Positions 43,958 to 52,517 are shown, numbered from the stretch's first letter. The stretch: DNA of 64,000 nt from Nocardia paucivorans NBRC 100373 (GCF_000308675.1 NZ_BAGE01000053.1:62001-126000); one strand, 5' to 3'. Program-made: numbers and translations. The notes: generated from the sequence alone by a model not told the origin.

Positions 43958-44470
43958 ACGTCACTGTGACATATCGTCCATGTCGTTGTCGATCCCGATG
44001 GTAATCGTCGAAAATCGGGCGGATATGACGTAACGGACTGACAGAACCGGGTTTTCGCGTTCGGGGTGTGGCCTCGAGTGATCAGCGCTCGGCTTGGCTG
44101 CCGATGAGGATGATCGTGTGCTGGAGATCGATTTCACGGCGCGGGTGTTCGTGCAGGCCAGGCCGCGTTTGCCGCGTGATCACGACTATTTGGCGGCGCT
44201 GGATTCTTCAACTCACTTATGTTCGGCGGCCGTCCGCCGACGCGGCCACGTGCGAGGCGACACCAGAATGTCGGTGATCCGACCTACGGTTACGACAGCT
44301 GTGTCAGTGGCGAGCGACACGGGATGCCGGCGCTCGGCGGGGTTCCGGGCGGCGTGTTGACCTGGGGTTGTGTTCGCGGGCTGTGTGAGCGGTGCGGCTA
44401 TCGGGCTGGTCGGTCAGGCGGGGCGGTGGGGCCTCGCAGCGAGGCTGCGAGGCCCGCGTGTGTCGGTGGT
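43958..44470. other. Intergenic region with a dispersed repeat and an unidentified coding scrap
   Basis: About 510 bases. The 20-mer AATCGGGCGGATATGACGTA at 44013-44032 recurs with one change at 50259-50278. A coding-like stretch (44094-44220, plus) reads DEDDRVLEIDFTARVFVQAR then LPRDHDYLAALDSS; it has no clear start or family and may be a remnant. No intact gene is seen. Confidence 0.5.
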
Positions 44471-45208
44471 TCAGGCGGTTCCTGCTTTGTGGTTGCGCCA
44501 CAGGAGGATGGTGCTGGTGGTGAGGCCGACCAGGGTTCCGAGGTTGACGCCGGCGCCGTGCAGGGCGTAGCGGGCGCGTCCGGGCAGGATCCTGGTTGCG
44601 GTGAGGGCCGTAGCTGCCGCGATCGGGATCAGCGGCGCGATGATCGGTGCCGACCAGCGTGGGTAGGCGGTATCGCCGCGGCGGATGGTGTCGAGGATGA
44701 GCGCGGACGCTGCTGCTGTGGCGGCGCCGAGTGGAATGTAGGCGCTGACGGTGGCCTGCTCGAATACCTTGGCGGTGGCGAGTAGTCGTTGCCGGACTGC
44801 GGGATTGCTGTCGAGGGCTTCGAGGTCTTGGTAAGCCCGCCCGATGTGAAAGAACGAGCCGTGGGCGAACGAGGTCAAGGCCAGTCCGCCGGCCAGTAGC
44901 AGGGCGGGCGGTAGCGCGCGACGGGGACCGGCCGGAGCCAGGCCGTAGTGGATGTGCCAGGCGGCGGCGAGGTAGAGCGGTGTGGCGTAAACCCCGAGTA
45001 GGGCGCCTGCGGCGAGTCTGCGGGTCGGTGCCGGCACCATCGACAGTAGCGGCATCAGGGGTTTGTCGATTTGTTCCAGCCCGCGCAGCGCGGGGTGCTG
45101 TTCGGGATCGGCCCGGCGGCCGAGCAGCAGGCCGTCGCCGACGGCGTAAGCCGCAGCGGCCGCAATTCCTGCGATACCGGTCGCGCGCACAACAGTGCGT
45201 TGTTTCAT
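44471..45208 (-). CDS. Multispanning membrane protein (DUF6796-like)
   Basis: A 245-residue integral membrane protein with about seven hydrophobic stretches: ATGIAGIAAAAAYAVGDGLL, LLGVYATPLYLAAAWHIHYG, LLAGGLALTSFAHGSFFHIG, AYIPLGAATAAASALILDTI and so on. The pattern PxxLxxxxHG-FFHIGRAY matches the uncharacterised DUF6796 family. It is the last and only intact member of a three-gene minus-strand run with the broken DUF3703 and HXXEE genes. Role unknown. Confidence 0.75.
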   Translation of the reverse strand: MKQRTVVRATGIAGIAAAAAYAVGDGLLLGRRADPEQHPALRGLEQIDKPLMPLLSMVPAPTRRLAAGALLGVYATPLYLAAAWHIHYGLAPAGPRRALPPALLLAGGLALTSFAHGSFFHIGRAYQDLEALDSNPAVRQRLLATAKVFEQATVSAYIPLGAATAAASALILDTIRRGDTAYPRWSAPIIAPLIPIAAATALTATRILPGRARYALHGAGVNLGTLVGLTTSTILLWRNHKAGTA

Positions 45209-45302
45209 GTTCGTTTCTCTCCTTGTCCTGGGGTGTGCTGTGGGCGATCCGGACCGTGTCCCACCGGCTTTCGGGCCGAGACGCCCTTCGATCTGCGGCG
45301 GG

Positions 45303-45621
45303 TCAGGCGGTGGCCGGGTCCATCAACGCGGCCGGATCCGGCGGTGTCGGCATCGGTTGCCGCAGGCCGACGTGGGCGCGGCCGGTATCGCCTTCGGGGT
45401 AGCGGCCGGCCGGCGATGCCGGAGCGGCGACGACAATGCGGAGGAACCGGCCGAGGGCTTCGCGGCGATCGCGTCGCCGGATGGCGAGGGTGAACGTGTC
45501 GGGCCGGGACAGGATGTGCGCGCGTTCCAGGTTCATCCACCGTTGTGCAATATCGGTTGGTGTGGGCAGCGCGCATTTCGTCGTGGTAGGTGGTGCGGGC
45601 GGGGGCGGTGATGCGGGACAT
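45303..45621 (-). pseudogene. DUF3703 protein, frameshifted
   Basis: ATG 45621 opens MSRITAPARTTYHDEMRAAH, the DUF3703 N-terminus. The rest of the family sequence appears in another frame: WMNLERAHILSRP, then RRRDRREALGRFLRIVVAAP and GRYPEGDTGRAHVGL to 45303. Family members have about 15 more residues between SRP and RRRDR, so a deletion accompanies the frameshift. Confidence 0.75.
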
Positions 45622-45652
45622 GGATGTGGCCTTTCGTCGAGTCGGGTTGTGT

Positions 45653-46088
45653 TCATTCGAGGAAGAGAACGCCGATCGCCGCGACCTGCTGGGTGCCGGT
45701 GAGCAGGCGTTTGCGCCGGACCCGGGCGAAGCCCCACACGGTGACCGGCAGAGCGACGGTCGCTGCGGTGACCATGTCGGGCGAGTAGTCGCCGAACCAT
45801 GCCGCGGTGCCGAGATGGAAGATCGCGTTGACGGCGAACTGCCACTGGAACGCGACCGTCATGACCATCCGGCCGGTGTGTGCGTCCGGAGGCGATGCTC
45901 GCCAGGAGCGCAACAGCACGATCAGGATCAGCGGGATATGGCTGACCGCGAACTTCTCGGTGGTCATCGGGGCGAAATGCGCGCTCACCCACGCCGCGAA
46001 ACGGCGCCGGCAGCAGTACCGGTCGCAACAGCGCTGCATCCCATGCCACACCGGTTTCCGGCGAGGTGGTGGTCGGCGACTCGGTCAT
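45653..46088 (-). pseudogene. HXXEE-domain membrane protein lacking its HXXEE motif
   Basis: ATG 46088 (GAGG six bases upstream) begins MTESPTTTSPETGVAWDAAL LRPVLL. Family proteins continue with HxxEE at this point, but here the frame shifts into RRFAAWVSAHFAPMTTEKFA, then VSHIPLILIVLLRSWRA, TVAFQWQFAVNAIFHLGTAA WFGDYSP and the end. About ten residues including the name-giving motif are gone and the frame is changed, so the protein is probably not made. Confidence 0.7.
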
Positions 46089-46092
46089 CACA

Positions 46093-46135
46093 AAACCTCA
46101 AATAAATCAATATATTAGTATGCTACTATACATTG
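46093..46135. promoter_or_regulatory. AT-rich promoter/operator of the HXXEE-DUF3703-DUF6796 run
   Basis: The 40 bases before the HXXEE gene are strikingly AT-rich for this genome and contain TATATT and the palindrome TAGTA-TGC-TACTA (46116-46128). It looks like a regulated promoter for the minus-strand run. No regulator gene is immediately adjacent. Confidence 0.6.
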
Positions 46136-46179
46136 TGGTAGTGGATGGTCACCCTGCTCCTTCGACGGATCGGTCGGTC

Positions 46180-46425
46180 GCAGCAGTCGCGCCCAGCACC
46201 CGGCGCAGGACGGCACGATTCCCCGCGCCAGGCCTCGATACCTTCACAGACAGTGATGCCGGCAATGACCAGGGCAGCGAGTGGATCAGCCCACGACCAA
46301 CCCGAACAGGTTGTTGAACAGCAACCCGGCCGGCAGCACCGAGAGGTAGGTGCACAGCAAGGTCTGCTTCGAATCCGACCGGGCGGTAACGGTGTTCGAT
46401 CGGTCCCGGTAGACCCGGAGTGCCT
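46180..46425 (-). pseudogene. Remnant of a cation-efflux-like transporter
   Basis: The minus strand reads VTARSDSKQTLLCTYLSVLP then AGLLFNNLFGLVVG and stop, and in a shifted frame DPLAALVIAGITVCEGIEAW RGESC. These are the last two membrane helices and tail of a CDF-type cation transporter (family pattern: ADSxQTxLCxYLS, WWADPxAALVIA, EGxEAWRG). The first two thirds of the gene are missing. Confidence 0.7.
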
Positions 46426-46522
46426 TGCGGTCGGCGGCTGTTACGCTCTCACCGATTATTTCGACTGCGGCCGGTAGTGCCCGGGGAACATCGGTAGGAC
46501 GATGAAGGTTCAGCCGGTCATA

Positions 46523-47107
46523 TCACCCTGGATCGGCCGTGACGACGGCCAGCCGACCGAGCGTTTCGTCCAGCAGGGCAGTGAAGTCGGCCTGGGGGTT
46601 CTCCTGCGCCGCAAGGACGGTAGCGAAACCTGCACCGATGACAGCGCCGACACTCGCGCGGACCATCGGATCATCGACAGTGGTGCCGCTACGCTCGGCC
46701 ACGAGAGTGGCCATCACACGGCCGGCGTCGATCAGTTGGTCGAGCAACATGGCCCGGAGGGGTGGTACGGACGTCATCAGCGCTATCCGTTCGCGCAAGT
46801 ATCGCCGTTCGCTGAGGGGCAACTCGGTGAAGATGTCGCGCAGGGCTGTTCGCAAGGCCTCGAAAGAACTGGATGCGGCCGGTTGCGCCCGAAAGTGTGT
46901 GGCGAAAGAAAAGTCGAGATCGTCCCAGAGGACAACGTCTTCCTTGGTGGGAAAATACCGGAAGAATGTCCGCTCGGAGACCTCCGCGGCGTCGGCGATC
47001 TGCTTGACCGTTGTGTTTTCGTATCCCTGCCGACCGAACAGGCGTAGCGCCTGTTCCTGGATCGCGCGGCGTGTGCGTTGCTTCTTTTTCTCCCGAAGTC
47101 CGGTCAC
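46523..47107 (-). CDS. TetR/AcrR family regulator
   Basis: A 194-residue TetR regulator. Helix-turn-helix at residues 10-57 (KKQRTRRAIQEQALRLFGRQ, IADAAEVSERTFFRYFPTKE); the C-terminal domain is the short MftR-like type (SERRYLRERIALMTSVPPLR). GTG 47107 overlaps the TGA of the amidohydrolase by four bases, so the two are translated together. It likely binds the palindrome at 48109-48124 and represses its own operon. Confidence 0.92.
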   Translation of the reverse strand: MTGLREKKKQRTRRAIQEQALRLFGRQGYENTTVKQIADAAEVSERTFFRYFPTKEDVVLWDDLDFSFATHFRAQPAASSSFEALRTALRDIFTELPLSERRYLRERIALMTSVPPLRAMLLDQLIDAGRVMATLVAERSGTTVDDPMVRASVGAVIGAGFATVLAAQENPQADFTALLDETLGRLAVVTADPG

Positions 47108-48078
47108 GATGGCAGACCCAACAGTAGTTCGGCATTGCGGTAGGCGATTCGCTCTCGATCGGGCTCACCGACCGGGAGTCGATCCAGGAACGATCGTGCA
47201 TGCTCCATTGAACCGTAAGGATGGTCGGTGGCGAAGAGGATCCGATCGACCCCGACCTGCAGCAGCAGGTTCAGGAATGCGGGGGTCCAGTTGAACGCCG
47301 CAAACGTGTAGTGAAGATTGGTTGTGAAGTACTCACCGATCGGGCGCCGCAGTTTCACGACGTGGGACATGATGTGTTCGAATCGCGGCATCATGAATGA
47401 CAAACCCTCACCCACGTGACCGACCACCATCTGGAGTCCGGGGAAGCGGTCGAAAGCGCCACTGAGCACGAGACGCAGGACGTGGGTCGCGGTCTCGATG
47501 TGCCACCCCCACCCGCTGGTCGCGAACACTTCGGCTACCTCGGGAGCGTAGTTGCCGAGATAGGAAGCCTCGATCACAGGCCGCGGCGGTGGTGTCGGGT
47601 GGAGGTAGATCGGAACCTGCAGGGCTTCGGCTCTTTCCAGGATCGGCCAGAAGAACTCGTCGTCCAGATAGCGGCCGCGGGTGTGGCCGTTGATCAAAGC
47701 CCCGACGAATCCGTGCTCACGCACCACACGTTCGAGTTCATCGGCGGCGCCTTCGGGTGCGGCGGTGGGCAACGCGGCGAATGCGGCGAACCGATCGGGA
47801 TGTCGCCGCACCACTTCGGCCGCATGGTCGTTCGCCTCCCGAGCCAGAGGCACGGCCTCGGTGGCCTCCAACTGCTCGACCCCGGGCGCCGTCAATGACA
47901 ACACCTGCATATCGATCCCGGCCCGGTTCATTGCCGCGATCCGCTCATCGCCGATATCCGCGAGCAGGTCGAGAATCCGGCCGCCACCCGCCACGCGTGC
48001 CCGCTCGGCCATCGCACGTCCGGGCCCCGACAGGAACGCCGTGGTCGCGAAATGCTCCTCCAGCGCGATGGTCCGCAT
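47104..48078 (-). CDS. Amidohydrolase family protein (decarboxylase-like, ACMSD/2,3-DHB decarboxylase group)
   Basis: A 324-residue TIM-barrel amidohydrolase. The N-terminal MRTIALEEHFATTAF carries the ExH motif of the non-oxidative decarboxylase group. IYLHPTPPPR, MVVGHVGEGLSFMMPRFEHI and ILFATDHPYG place the remaining metal and catalytic residues (His, His, Asp). Relatives decarboxylate aromatic acids such as gamma-resorcylate and 2,3-dihydroxybenzoate, or hydrolyse lactones; the substrate here is unknown. First gene of an operon with the TetR regulator. Confidence 0.9.
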   Translation of the reverse strand: MRTIALEEHFATTAFLSGPGRAMAERARVAGGGRILDLLADIGDERIAAMNRAGIDMQVLSLTAPGVEQLEATEAVPLAREANDHAAEVVRRHPDRFAAFAALPTAAPEGAADELERVVREHGFVGALINGHTRGRYLDDEFFWPILERAEALQVPIYLHPTPPPRPVIEASYLGNYAPEVAEVFATSGWGWHIETATHVLRLVLSGAFDRFPGLQMVVGHVGEGLSFMMPRFEHIMSHVVKLRRPIGEYFTTNLHYTFAAFNWTPAFLNLLLQVGVDRILFATDHPYGSMEHARSFLDRLPVGEPDRERIAYRNAELLLGLPS

Positions 48079-48108
48079 TACTCTCCAAAGTGTCAGTAAG
48101 CCAGCATT

Positions 48109-48124
48109 TGACAGTACACTGTCA
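48109..48124. promoter_or_regulatory. Palindromic operator of the amidohydrolase-tetR operon
   Basis: TGACAGTACACTGTCA is a perfect 7-bp inverted repeat with a 2-base centre, 31 bases upstream of ATG 48078. A related half site, TGTCAGT, lies at 48091-48097. TGACA-type arms are typical of TetR operators. Confidence 0.75.
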
Positions 48125-48167
48125 TATTATTGGAAGTTGCGCCACCTCGGGACCCTTCGAGTCCGGC

Positions 48168-48480
48168 TCACCGTGCCGCCTGCCGAGAGTCCGCGATTCC
48201 GGCGAGGATGCGACGCAGCCCGTACGAGAACTGTTCGTCGGCGCTTCGGTCGGCGGATGCGATCATGCGGGACACCAGAGGGAACTCACCCTCGGCGAGT
48301 TCCCGCATGACCGCACCACGCACGTAACCCCGGATCAGCCCCACGGCCGCTGCCGCGTCGGCGCTATCGGAGATCAGTGGCGCCGCGGCGGCGAGAGCAT
48401 GTTCCAGACCGCGCAGCAAATTGGGGCCGAGTAGGGGCCGGGTGGTCGGCACCGGACCGAGCCAGGGATGCCGCAACAAC
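48168..48480 (-). pseudogene. TetR C-terminal remnant
   Basis: One frame encodes LLLRHPWLGPVPTTRPLLGP NLLRGLEHALAAAA, then AAAVGLIRGYVRGAVMRELA and the end QFSYGLRRILAGI. This is the ligand-binding half of a TetR_C_11-type regulator (HPWL, GPN-x-LxxxE, FxxGLxxILDGI). The DNA-binding half is absent and the frame upstream is disrupted. Confidence 0.7.
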
Positions 48481-48878
48481 AGCCGCCGCCCGCATCCGCG
48501 CCGGCTCATACGCCACACCCATCCGGGTACGAACGAACTCGTAAGACCGCCGCAGCGAAGCACTGGCCGCCGGCACGAAAAGGCTCCGACCTCATAAATT
48601 CCGATGGGATCAAAATACGATCATCACAATTTCGATCGTGATAATCCAGAACCGCAACAACGCTCAGTGAGCACCCGAATCAGCCGAACCGCTCCCACCG
48701 GACAGGCTTAGCGCGACTTTTCGCGCCACTGGACCCCGCAGGCCTGGACGCCCGGCGCGTCGCCTCGGTGCTGATGAACGCGATGACGGACCTGCCGCGG
48801 GAAACCCGCGATCGGGGCGACACCGACCGGGCGGTGTTCGAACGAGACTGGCCGTTGCTGTGTCTCCGACCCAGTTCG
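48481..48878. other. Gap with a coding-like scrap
   Basis: About 400 bases. Between 48697 and 48900 (plus) one frame reads APLDPAGLDARRVASVLMNA MTDLPRETRD and ERDWPLLCL, with good codon use but no start; possibly the tail of another regulator. A TA-rich patch at 48610-48650 contains ATCAC and GTGAT half sites ten bases apart. Confidence 0.4.
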
Positions 48879-48998
48879 TCACCACGCCGCAGCCGCCTTG
48901 TGTAGACAGTGCAGGGCGATTGCCCGCCCCGCCTGACGGGCGATCATCAAGGCGGTCTCGCGACCGCGCTGGGACTTGCTCTCTTCGGTTCGGTCCAT
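48879..48998 (-). CDS. Possible 39-residue protein
   Basis: ATG 48998 stands behind GGTGAGG with six bases between, an excellent ribosome binding site. The frame encodes MDRTEESKSQRGRETALMIA RQAGRAIALHCLHKAAAAW and a TGA: charged start, then an amphipathic Ala-rich helix. No family is known. The site quality is the main evidence. Confidence 0.35.
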   Translation of the reverse strand: MDRTEESKSQRGRETALMIARQAGRAIALHCLHKAAAAW

Positions 48999-49321
48999 AT
49001 GAACCTCACCTTTCGCTCGGGCCCGGGGGCCGGTGGATTCCGTGCGGTTGCAACGGACGGAGAAGCACCGAACCGATATGGGTCGGGACACCCCACCCGC
49101 CACACGCCTACGGATACCGACACTCCGAGAAAGAGGGAAGCGAGCAAGCAGGCGAAACAACCGCTGCCGCACGGTCGCTCCGCTTGCCGGAGGAGTCTAC
49201 TTGGCCCCCGCGACGCGAACGTTCCACAGCCGTTTCACGTGAATGAGAAAGCGGGGAAGGGGCGCCGATTGCTACTGTCCCCTTTATGCTGTTCTGAGGA
49301 GATATCGAAGCCGCGTGACTA
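48999..49321. other. Gap before the first insertion sequence
   Basis: Only short, low-complexity frames. The insertion sequence starts at 49322 behind a TA that is repeated at its other end. Confidence 0.5.
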
Positions 49322-50232
49322 GGCCTTGTCCTGTAATTCACTGTGGTGGTTGGTGTTAGCTGTAGGTCGTGGTTGGTCGTTGTGAGTTGACCGATCGGGC
49401 ATGGGCTCGGATCGAACCCTTGTTGCCGGTATCGGGTCGTGGCCGGCGGTGGCGTGATCACCGGCAGGTGATCAACGCCATTCTGTGGAAGCTACGCACC
49501 GGCGCTCCGTGGCGTGACCTACCCGAACGGTATGGGCCGTGGAAGACCGCGCACGAGCGGTTGCGGACCTGGACTGCCGATGGGACCTGGCAGAAGATCC
49601 TCGACGAGGTCATCGTCAAGGACGACTCGATCGGTGAGCTCGAGTGGATCGTCTCGGTCGATTCGAGTGTGGTGCGGGCCCATCAGCATGCTGCCGGGGC
49701 CCGGAAAAAGGGGGTGCCATCGGCGTGGCCGGTGAAGCGCTCGGACGGTCCCGGGGTGGGTTGAGCACCAAGATCCACCTCGCCGTCGACGGACGCGGTC
49801 TGCCGATGCGGGTCCTGATCACCGGTGGGCAGGCCGGTGACAACCCGCAGGTCCTGCCGCTGCTGGACGGAATCAGTGTGTCCCGTCCCGGACGTGGCCG
49901 GCCACGCATGCGGCCCGAGGTGGTGATCGCGGACAAGGGTTACTCGCATCCCTCGACGCGGGCCGCGCTGCGGCGTCGGCGGGTCCGGTTCGTCAGTCCC
50001 GAACGTGACGATCAGATCGCCCGCCGTGCTGCCAAGGGGTCGGCCGGTGGCCGGCCACCGGCGTTCGATCCGCAGGTCTACAAGCGACGCAATGTGGTCG
50101 AACGCTGCTTCAACCGGCTCAAACAGTTCCGGGGTCTGGCCACCCGCTACGCCAAGCGCGCTGCCTATTACCAGGCCGAACTCACCATCGCCGCGATCAT
50201 CCTGTGGTTGCGATGAATTACAGGACAGGTCC
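49322..50232. mobile_element. IS5-family (IS427-group-like) insertion sequence, apparently intact
   Basis: A 911-bp element bounded by 19-bp inverted repeats with two mismatches: GGCCTTGTCCTGTAATTCA at 49322-49340, and the complement of GGACCTGTCCTGTAATTCA at 50214-50232. It is flanked by TA on both sides (49320-49321, 50233-50234), the target duplication expected of the IS427 group. It contains one transposase read in two frames. The neat ends and undamaged transposase suggest a recent arrival. Confidence 0.88.
49369..50216 (+). CDS. IS5-family transposase made by -1 frameshifting
   Basis: The first frame (GTG 49369 to 49764) gives the N-terminal helix-turn-helix part (ELTDRAWARIEPLLPVSGRG, INAILWKLRTGAPWRDLPER YGPWKTAHERLR) and the first catalytic Asp in IVSVDSSVVRAHQHAAGARK. 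At GGAAAAAGGGGG near 49706 a -1 shift leads to the second frame: GRSRGGLSTKIHLAVDGRGL, then VIADKGYSHPSTR (second Asp) and NVVERCFNRLKQFRGLATRY (the Glu of DDE). The A/G run is a plausible slippery site, as is known for two-frame IS5 elements. DDE transposase, acts on the inverted repeats of the element. Confidence 0.88.
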
Positions 50233-50380
50233 TAGGGGCCACCGTAACATTCGCCAAGAATCGGGCGGATATGGCGTAGTCGGCTGGTAGGGCCAAGACC
50301 TAGAGCGTGTCCGACAAATGCTGAGCGCACTTCGGATATCGATGCGATTGGGGCTCCGAGAACTCTCCGCACCAGGGAGG
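50233..50380. other. Gap after the insertion sequence
   Basis: Contains the second copy of the dispersed repeat (50259-50278). AGAGCGTGTCCGACAAATGC at 50300-50319 looks like an insertion-sequence end but has no partner in the window. Confidence 0.4.
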
Positions 50381-50848
50381 TCAATGCTGGACCAAGCCAC
50401 CGACTGGGACAGGAGTGACGTGGCCGGTCATAGGAAGTTCGTGCGCGAGGGCAAGGCCGATGTCGACCAGGGATGATCTGCGCAGACCGGAAACCTCGGA
50501 GATCGGGGTCCAGACCGGGTCGACGGTTTCACCGTTCGGTTCGGGTCGGAGACGTCCGCCGGTGATACGAACCTGGTAGAAGATGCCGATGTTCTGGTGC
50601 TCGGTTCCTGCACGTGCCTCGGACGCCGGTATCACTCTCGAGTCCACCCCCAGCAGGCGCTCGACAATTCCGCGATAACTGGTTTCTTCGGTGATTTCGC
50701 GAGTGACTGCGTCGAAGGGGTCCTCCGTGTGCTCGACCCTGCCGCCGGGAAGAGTCCAGTTGTAGTCGCCGCTGTCCTGGACATGTCGTACGAGCAGGAC
50801 TTGTTCGTCGTCGATGCATACCGCGTACGTGGCCAGCCGAAAACTCAT
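50381..50848 (-). CDS. NUDIX hydrolase
   Basis: A 155-residue NUDIX protein. The box GGRVEHTEDPFDAVTREITE then E follows Gx5Ex7REUxEE, with Ser replacing the last Gly. It is preceded by QVLLVRHVQDSGDYNWTLPG. Such enzymes hydrolyse nucleoside diphosphates linked to another group; the substrate is not predictable. ATG 50848; GGAGG lies 12 bases upstream, slightly far. It is trapped between the two IS5-family elements and may be chromosomal DNA or cargo. Confidence 0.9.
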   Translation of the reverse strand: MSFRLATYAVCIDDEQVLLVRHVQDSGDYNWTLPGGRVEHTEDPFDAVTREITEETSYRGIVERLLGVDSRVIPASEARAGTEHQNIGIFYQVRITGGRLRPEPNGETVDPVWTPISEVSGLRRSSLVDIGLALAHELPMTGHVTPVPVGGLVQH

Positions 50849-50894
50849 GGGTGTGAAACTACCTCCGGCAGATCCTCGAGACGGCTCGACCGAA

Positions 50895-50928
50895 ATCGTC
50901 AAACATGACCTAGGACATGTTTGACGAT
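50895..50928. repeat. 13-bp inverted repeat at the end of the second IS
   Basis: ATCGTCAAACATG (50895-50907) and CATGTTTGACGAT (50916-50928) are exact inverted repeats around ACCTAGGA, which holds the transposase stop. One reading is an IS end (GACATGTTTGACG...) abutting CTAG and then a second, truncated copy of the same end; the other is a simple hairpin. Confidence 0.6.
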
Positions 50929-51804
50929 CGGCGAGTCCAGGCGATGACGGCGTGCAGGACCACCGCTGCCCGGTAGACGATGGCGAGCTTGTCGTAGCGA
51001 GTGGCCAGACCCCGCCACTGCTTGAGGCGGCAGAACCGGCGTTCGACCACGTTGCAGCCGTGGTAGTCGACCGGGTCGAACGCCAGTGGCCGGCCACCGC
51101 GTGAGCCGCGTCGACGACGGTGCCCGACCTGATCGGACGGTTCGGCGATGACCGCACCGACACCTCGCCTGCGCAACAACTCCCGGTTGACACGTGAGGA
51201 GTACGCCTTGTCGCCGCGCACCTGATCGGGCCGGGTCCGCGGCCGTCCGCTGCGTGGCACTGTCAGGTCGAGCAGATGAGGGAAGGCCGGGCAGTCGCCG
51301 GACTGGCCAGGTGAGACGAGCACGACCAGCGGCAGTCCATGGCCGTCGACGAGGTGGTGAATCTTCGTCGACAACCCGCCGCGAGAACGGCCGATCGCAT
51401 GGTCAGGCGGCTCGACCGAAGGATTCGTGTAATTCGATCCAGCCGCCTGTGGGGCGGGTGACGTTCGTGGCGTGCTGATGGGCACGCGCGACGGTCGAAT
51501 CCACCGACACAGCCCAGTCGATCATCCCGGTCGCGTCGGCGACAGAGAGCAGTCGCTGCAGGACTCTCTCCCACATCGCGATCGCGTCGCCGGCGAGGCG
51601 GCGGTGCCAGGTCCAGATCGTCTGCCATGGTCCGAAAACCTCCGGGATGTCCCCGCCACACGATCCCACAGCGGTACCGGTACACGATTCCTTCGACCAC
51701 CGCTCTCGCATAGGAGAACGGGCGCCCCGTCGCCCAGTCCGTACTGGCAGCAAATCCGCGATCGAGTCCCACTGCTCATCCGACAACACCTGAAACCGCG
51801 TCAC
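50910..51804 (-). pseudogene. Second IS5-family transposase, damaged
   Basis: From GTG 51804 the first part reads TRFQVLSDEQWDSIADLLPV RT. It then needs the other frame for GRPFSYARAVVEGIVYRYRC GIVWR, and returns to the first for DIPEVFGPWQTIWTWHRRLA and VSVDSTVARAHQHATNV. The two opposite one-base changes (near CGGGGCGC at 51733 and CGGGGAC at 51662) garble about 25 residues. The second half (GRSRGGLSTKIHHLVDGHGL, GDKAYSSRVNRELLRRRG, NVVERRFCRLKQWRGLATRY) is in a third frame, as usual for two-frame IS5 transposases. No matching inverted repeat was found at the 5' end, so this copy seems inactive or truncated. Confidence 0.8.
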
Positions 51805-51839
51805 TCGAACAGCCTCGCACGCCGAGCGCAGCAACACAG

Positions 51840-52517
51840 CATCATCAGCGGCACCGCGCCACGGGCATAGCAGTCACGGCACTCACCCTCCCGTATCCTG
51901 CCATCACCGCAGGTCAAGGCAACTTCGTTGCTTTTCGCGCGATTACTATCGGAACCCCGAACCAAACCGCACCCGAAAACGGGCTGCCAACTGCGAAAAT
52001 CCCCGACTTACCGCCCACTTCCTCAGGGGTTGGGGCGCATATCCGTCTACCCGACTTCGGCGGACCCACCGGTCACTACACGACCCCGACACATCCAGCG
52101 CAGACCAGGAGTGGATCGTCGCAGGCCGTGTGGAATCGGTAGCCGACGGGGCACCGGCCGTCGAGACGACGGGACAGCACGGCATCGGGGCGCACGTCAG
52201 GTCCTTCTCTCCCGTGGTGAATCGTGCCGGCGAGGCCAGGTTTATGCGGTTACATTCGTTCGCACCCGTGCCGGACTACAGCGGTTCGTGAGTTGAAAGC
52301 GGGCAGGAGAGAAATCGATGGGTTCGGCAACCGCGACGTTGGCGGTGAAAACGGCAACCGACCCGATCACCGGTACGCGATATGGCTTCGCGCCGCTCTG
52401 GCCGCTGTCGATTCATCGAAACAGCAGGCGGATCACTGTCGAGGCCGGTGATTTCAGCGGCGATGGACCGCCTCGATCGCGGCCGGTGCTGCGGGACAGC
52501 AGTTGAAAGGACACTCG
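51840..52517. other. Gap between the second IS and the patatin gene
   Basis: About 680 bases without a convincing long gene. A 62-codon frame at 52318-52506 behind AGGAG is listed separately. The GC content is mixed and several stops interrupt every frame. Confidence 0.5.
52318..52506 (+). CDS. Possible small protein upstream of the patatin gene
   Basis: ATG 52318 lies six to seven bases after GGAGAG, a good ribosome binding site. The 62-residue product MGSATATLAVKTATDPITGT R... is polar, with no domain known to me. It ends 11 bases before the patatin start, which would suit a leader or partner gene. Codon use is only moderately biased, so the call is weak. Confidence 0.3.
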   Translation: MGSATATLAVKTATDPITGTRYGFAPLWPLSIHRNSRRITVEAGDFSGDGPPRSRPVLRDSS

